Part shown: positions 63,232 through 64,000 of the stretch, piece by piece
Layout of the letters: each line of letters begins with the position of its first letter
Position numbering within the stretch: position 1 is the stretch's first letter
Assembly: GCA_013397435.1 (NCBI GenBank)
Contig: VZRG01000788.1
Location: 195,444-259,443, forward strand
Direction: 5' to 3'
DNA length: 64,000 nucleotides
DNA from: Erythrocercus mccallii
Lineage: Eukaryota; Chordata; Aves; Passeriformes; Dicruridae
Position numbers and translations under genes: made by a program
The notes under the pieces: generated by a model
Told to the model about the DNA's origin: nothing
What the model saw: the letters and a program-made list of their open reading frames with translations, nothing else
Databases searched by the model: none

Positions 63232-64000
63232 AATGGCAGGATGAAATAATGAAGCTGATGATCAAAATGCCTATAAAAATTCTGGCAAATTTATTACAGA
63301 AAAACATGGCTTGATTTCTTATTTTTCTATCCATCTGGTCATTAGGCCTTTCCAACTGTCAGTGTCTAATATAATCTCCTTTAATAGCAGCATATAATTA
63401 GCTTTATGCTGATCAGAGGCATTTGGGATGGTGGTGGTAACATTCAAATCTGAATATCAAAATCCCAAAGAAGATAACTCAGAGACATATGTCCAAACCA
63501 GCACTTATGACTTTTAGTCCTAAAGTCTGTAACTGGTGATTTAGGCATGGGAGCTTTGAACTGTGGTATGGAATTTATCAATTAAGAATCCTCAGGAGTT
63601 CTGGCAGCAAAGTACAGGTGTCTCTCCAAATGGTAATGTGGTAATATGTCACCTTCCCCCCAGCATACAGTCCTGTTACTACTTCAGATATTTAATTTCT
63701 TCTTACTTGTCTAGCTTTTCATTTAAAAAAAGGTAGTGAAAGTCTTGCCATTGTTCCATTAGGAACAAATTGTCTCCATTGTTAAGCTTCATCCAGAGCT
63801 CTGTGTGTACAACCAACACACACATGTATTTCACAGAAGTGTTTCCTTAATGGCTGTTACAGGAGTGCCATTTCCTAGTGGGTCTTTTGGGAGGTGATTT
63901 TGAGGTGAATTTGTGTCTTACTGCACCTATCTGATACATGTTTTGCAAATATAACGTGGTTGCCATTGTTAGGCAGGCCAAAGAAGGGTGTTGATGTTAC
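63232..64000. other. Non-coding DNA, no gene recognised
   Basis: AT-rich to the end of the window; no exon or repeat recognised. Confidence 0.55.

Overview
The window reads as vertebrate nuclear DNA, most likely from a bird. It is AT-rich, low in CpG and intron- or intergenic-like. It carries several CR1-type LINE fragments with the usual avian 3' tail (variants of GATGATCTTTAAGGTC...CCATTCTGTGATTCT) and avian-style endogenous retroviral LTRs. Species cannot be fixed from sequence alone; the LTR types would suit a passerine. Two runs of N (20920-21334 and 36287-36608) are assembly gaps.

Layout. Positions 1-3180 are AT-rich and probably lie in the first intron of a gene read on the minus strand. 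Positions 3180-3935 are a strong CpG island. On the minus strand it holds a good first coding exon: an ATG in a GCCATGG context at 3611, then 39 codons in phase 0, then a consensus splice donor at 3494. I do not recognise the protein. A CR1 fragment (3938-4256) abuts the island. From 4257 to 64000 I find no securely identifiable protein-coding exon. The one open frame worth testing is minus-strand 59021-59506.

Mobile elements dominate what can be read. Three plus-strand solo LTRs of one family (25175-25840, 42004-42767, 57860-58548) share TGTTAT...ATAACA ends, a TATA box and AATAAA. Two have perfect 4-bp target duplications and one an imperfect one. A separate 620-bp LTR on the minus strand (23995-24614) has a perfect 6-bp duplication (GACAAC), as expected of ERVK-type integration. 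A shorter minus-strand LTR (30495-30881) has similar termini and a 5-of-6 duplication. There is also a 3' LTR portion of a common avian ERV at 37225-37574 with a possible gag-like remnant beside it, and a probable minus-strand ERV remnant around 39714-40760. That remnant includes four tandem 15-bp units, three of which keep a YY1-like GATGGCGGC core. CR1 fragments lie at 3938, 28358, 44374, 49760 and 60305.

No operon-like or obviously new protein system is visible. The least explained structures are a pair of perfect 10-bp stem-loops at 14703-14784 with nearly the same loop, two CpG-enriched flanks next to the assembly gaps (the second with a good splice donor), and the YY1-like tandem array.
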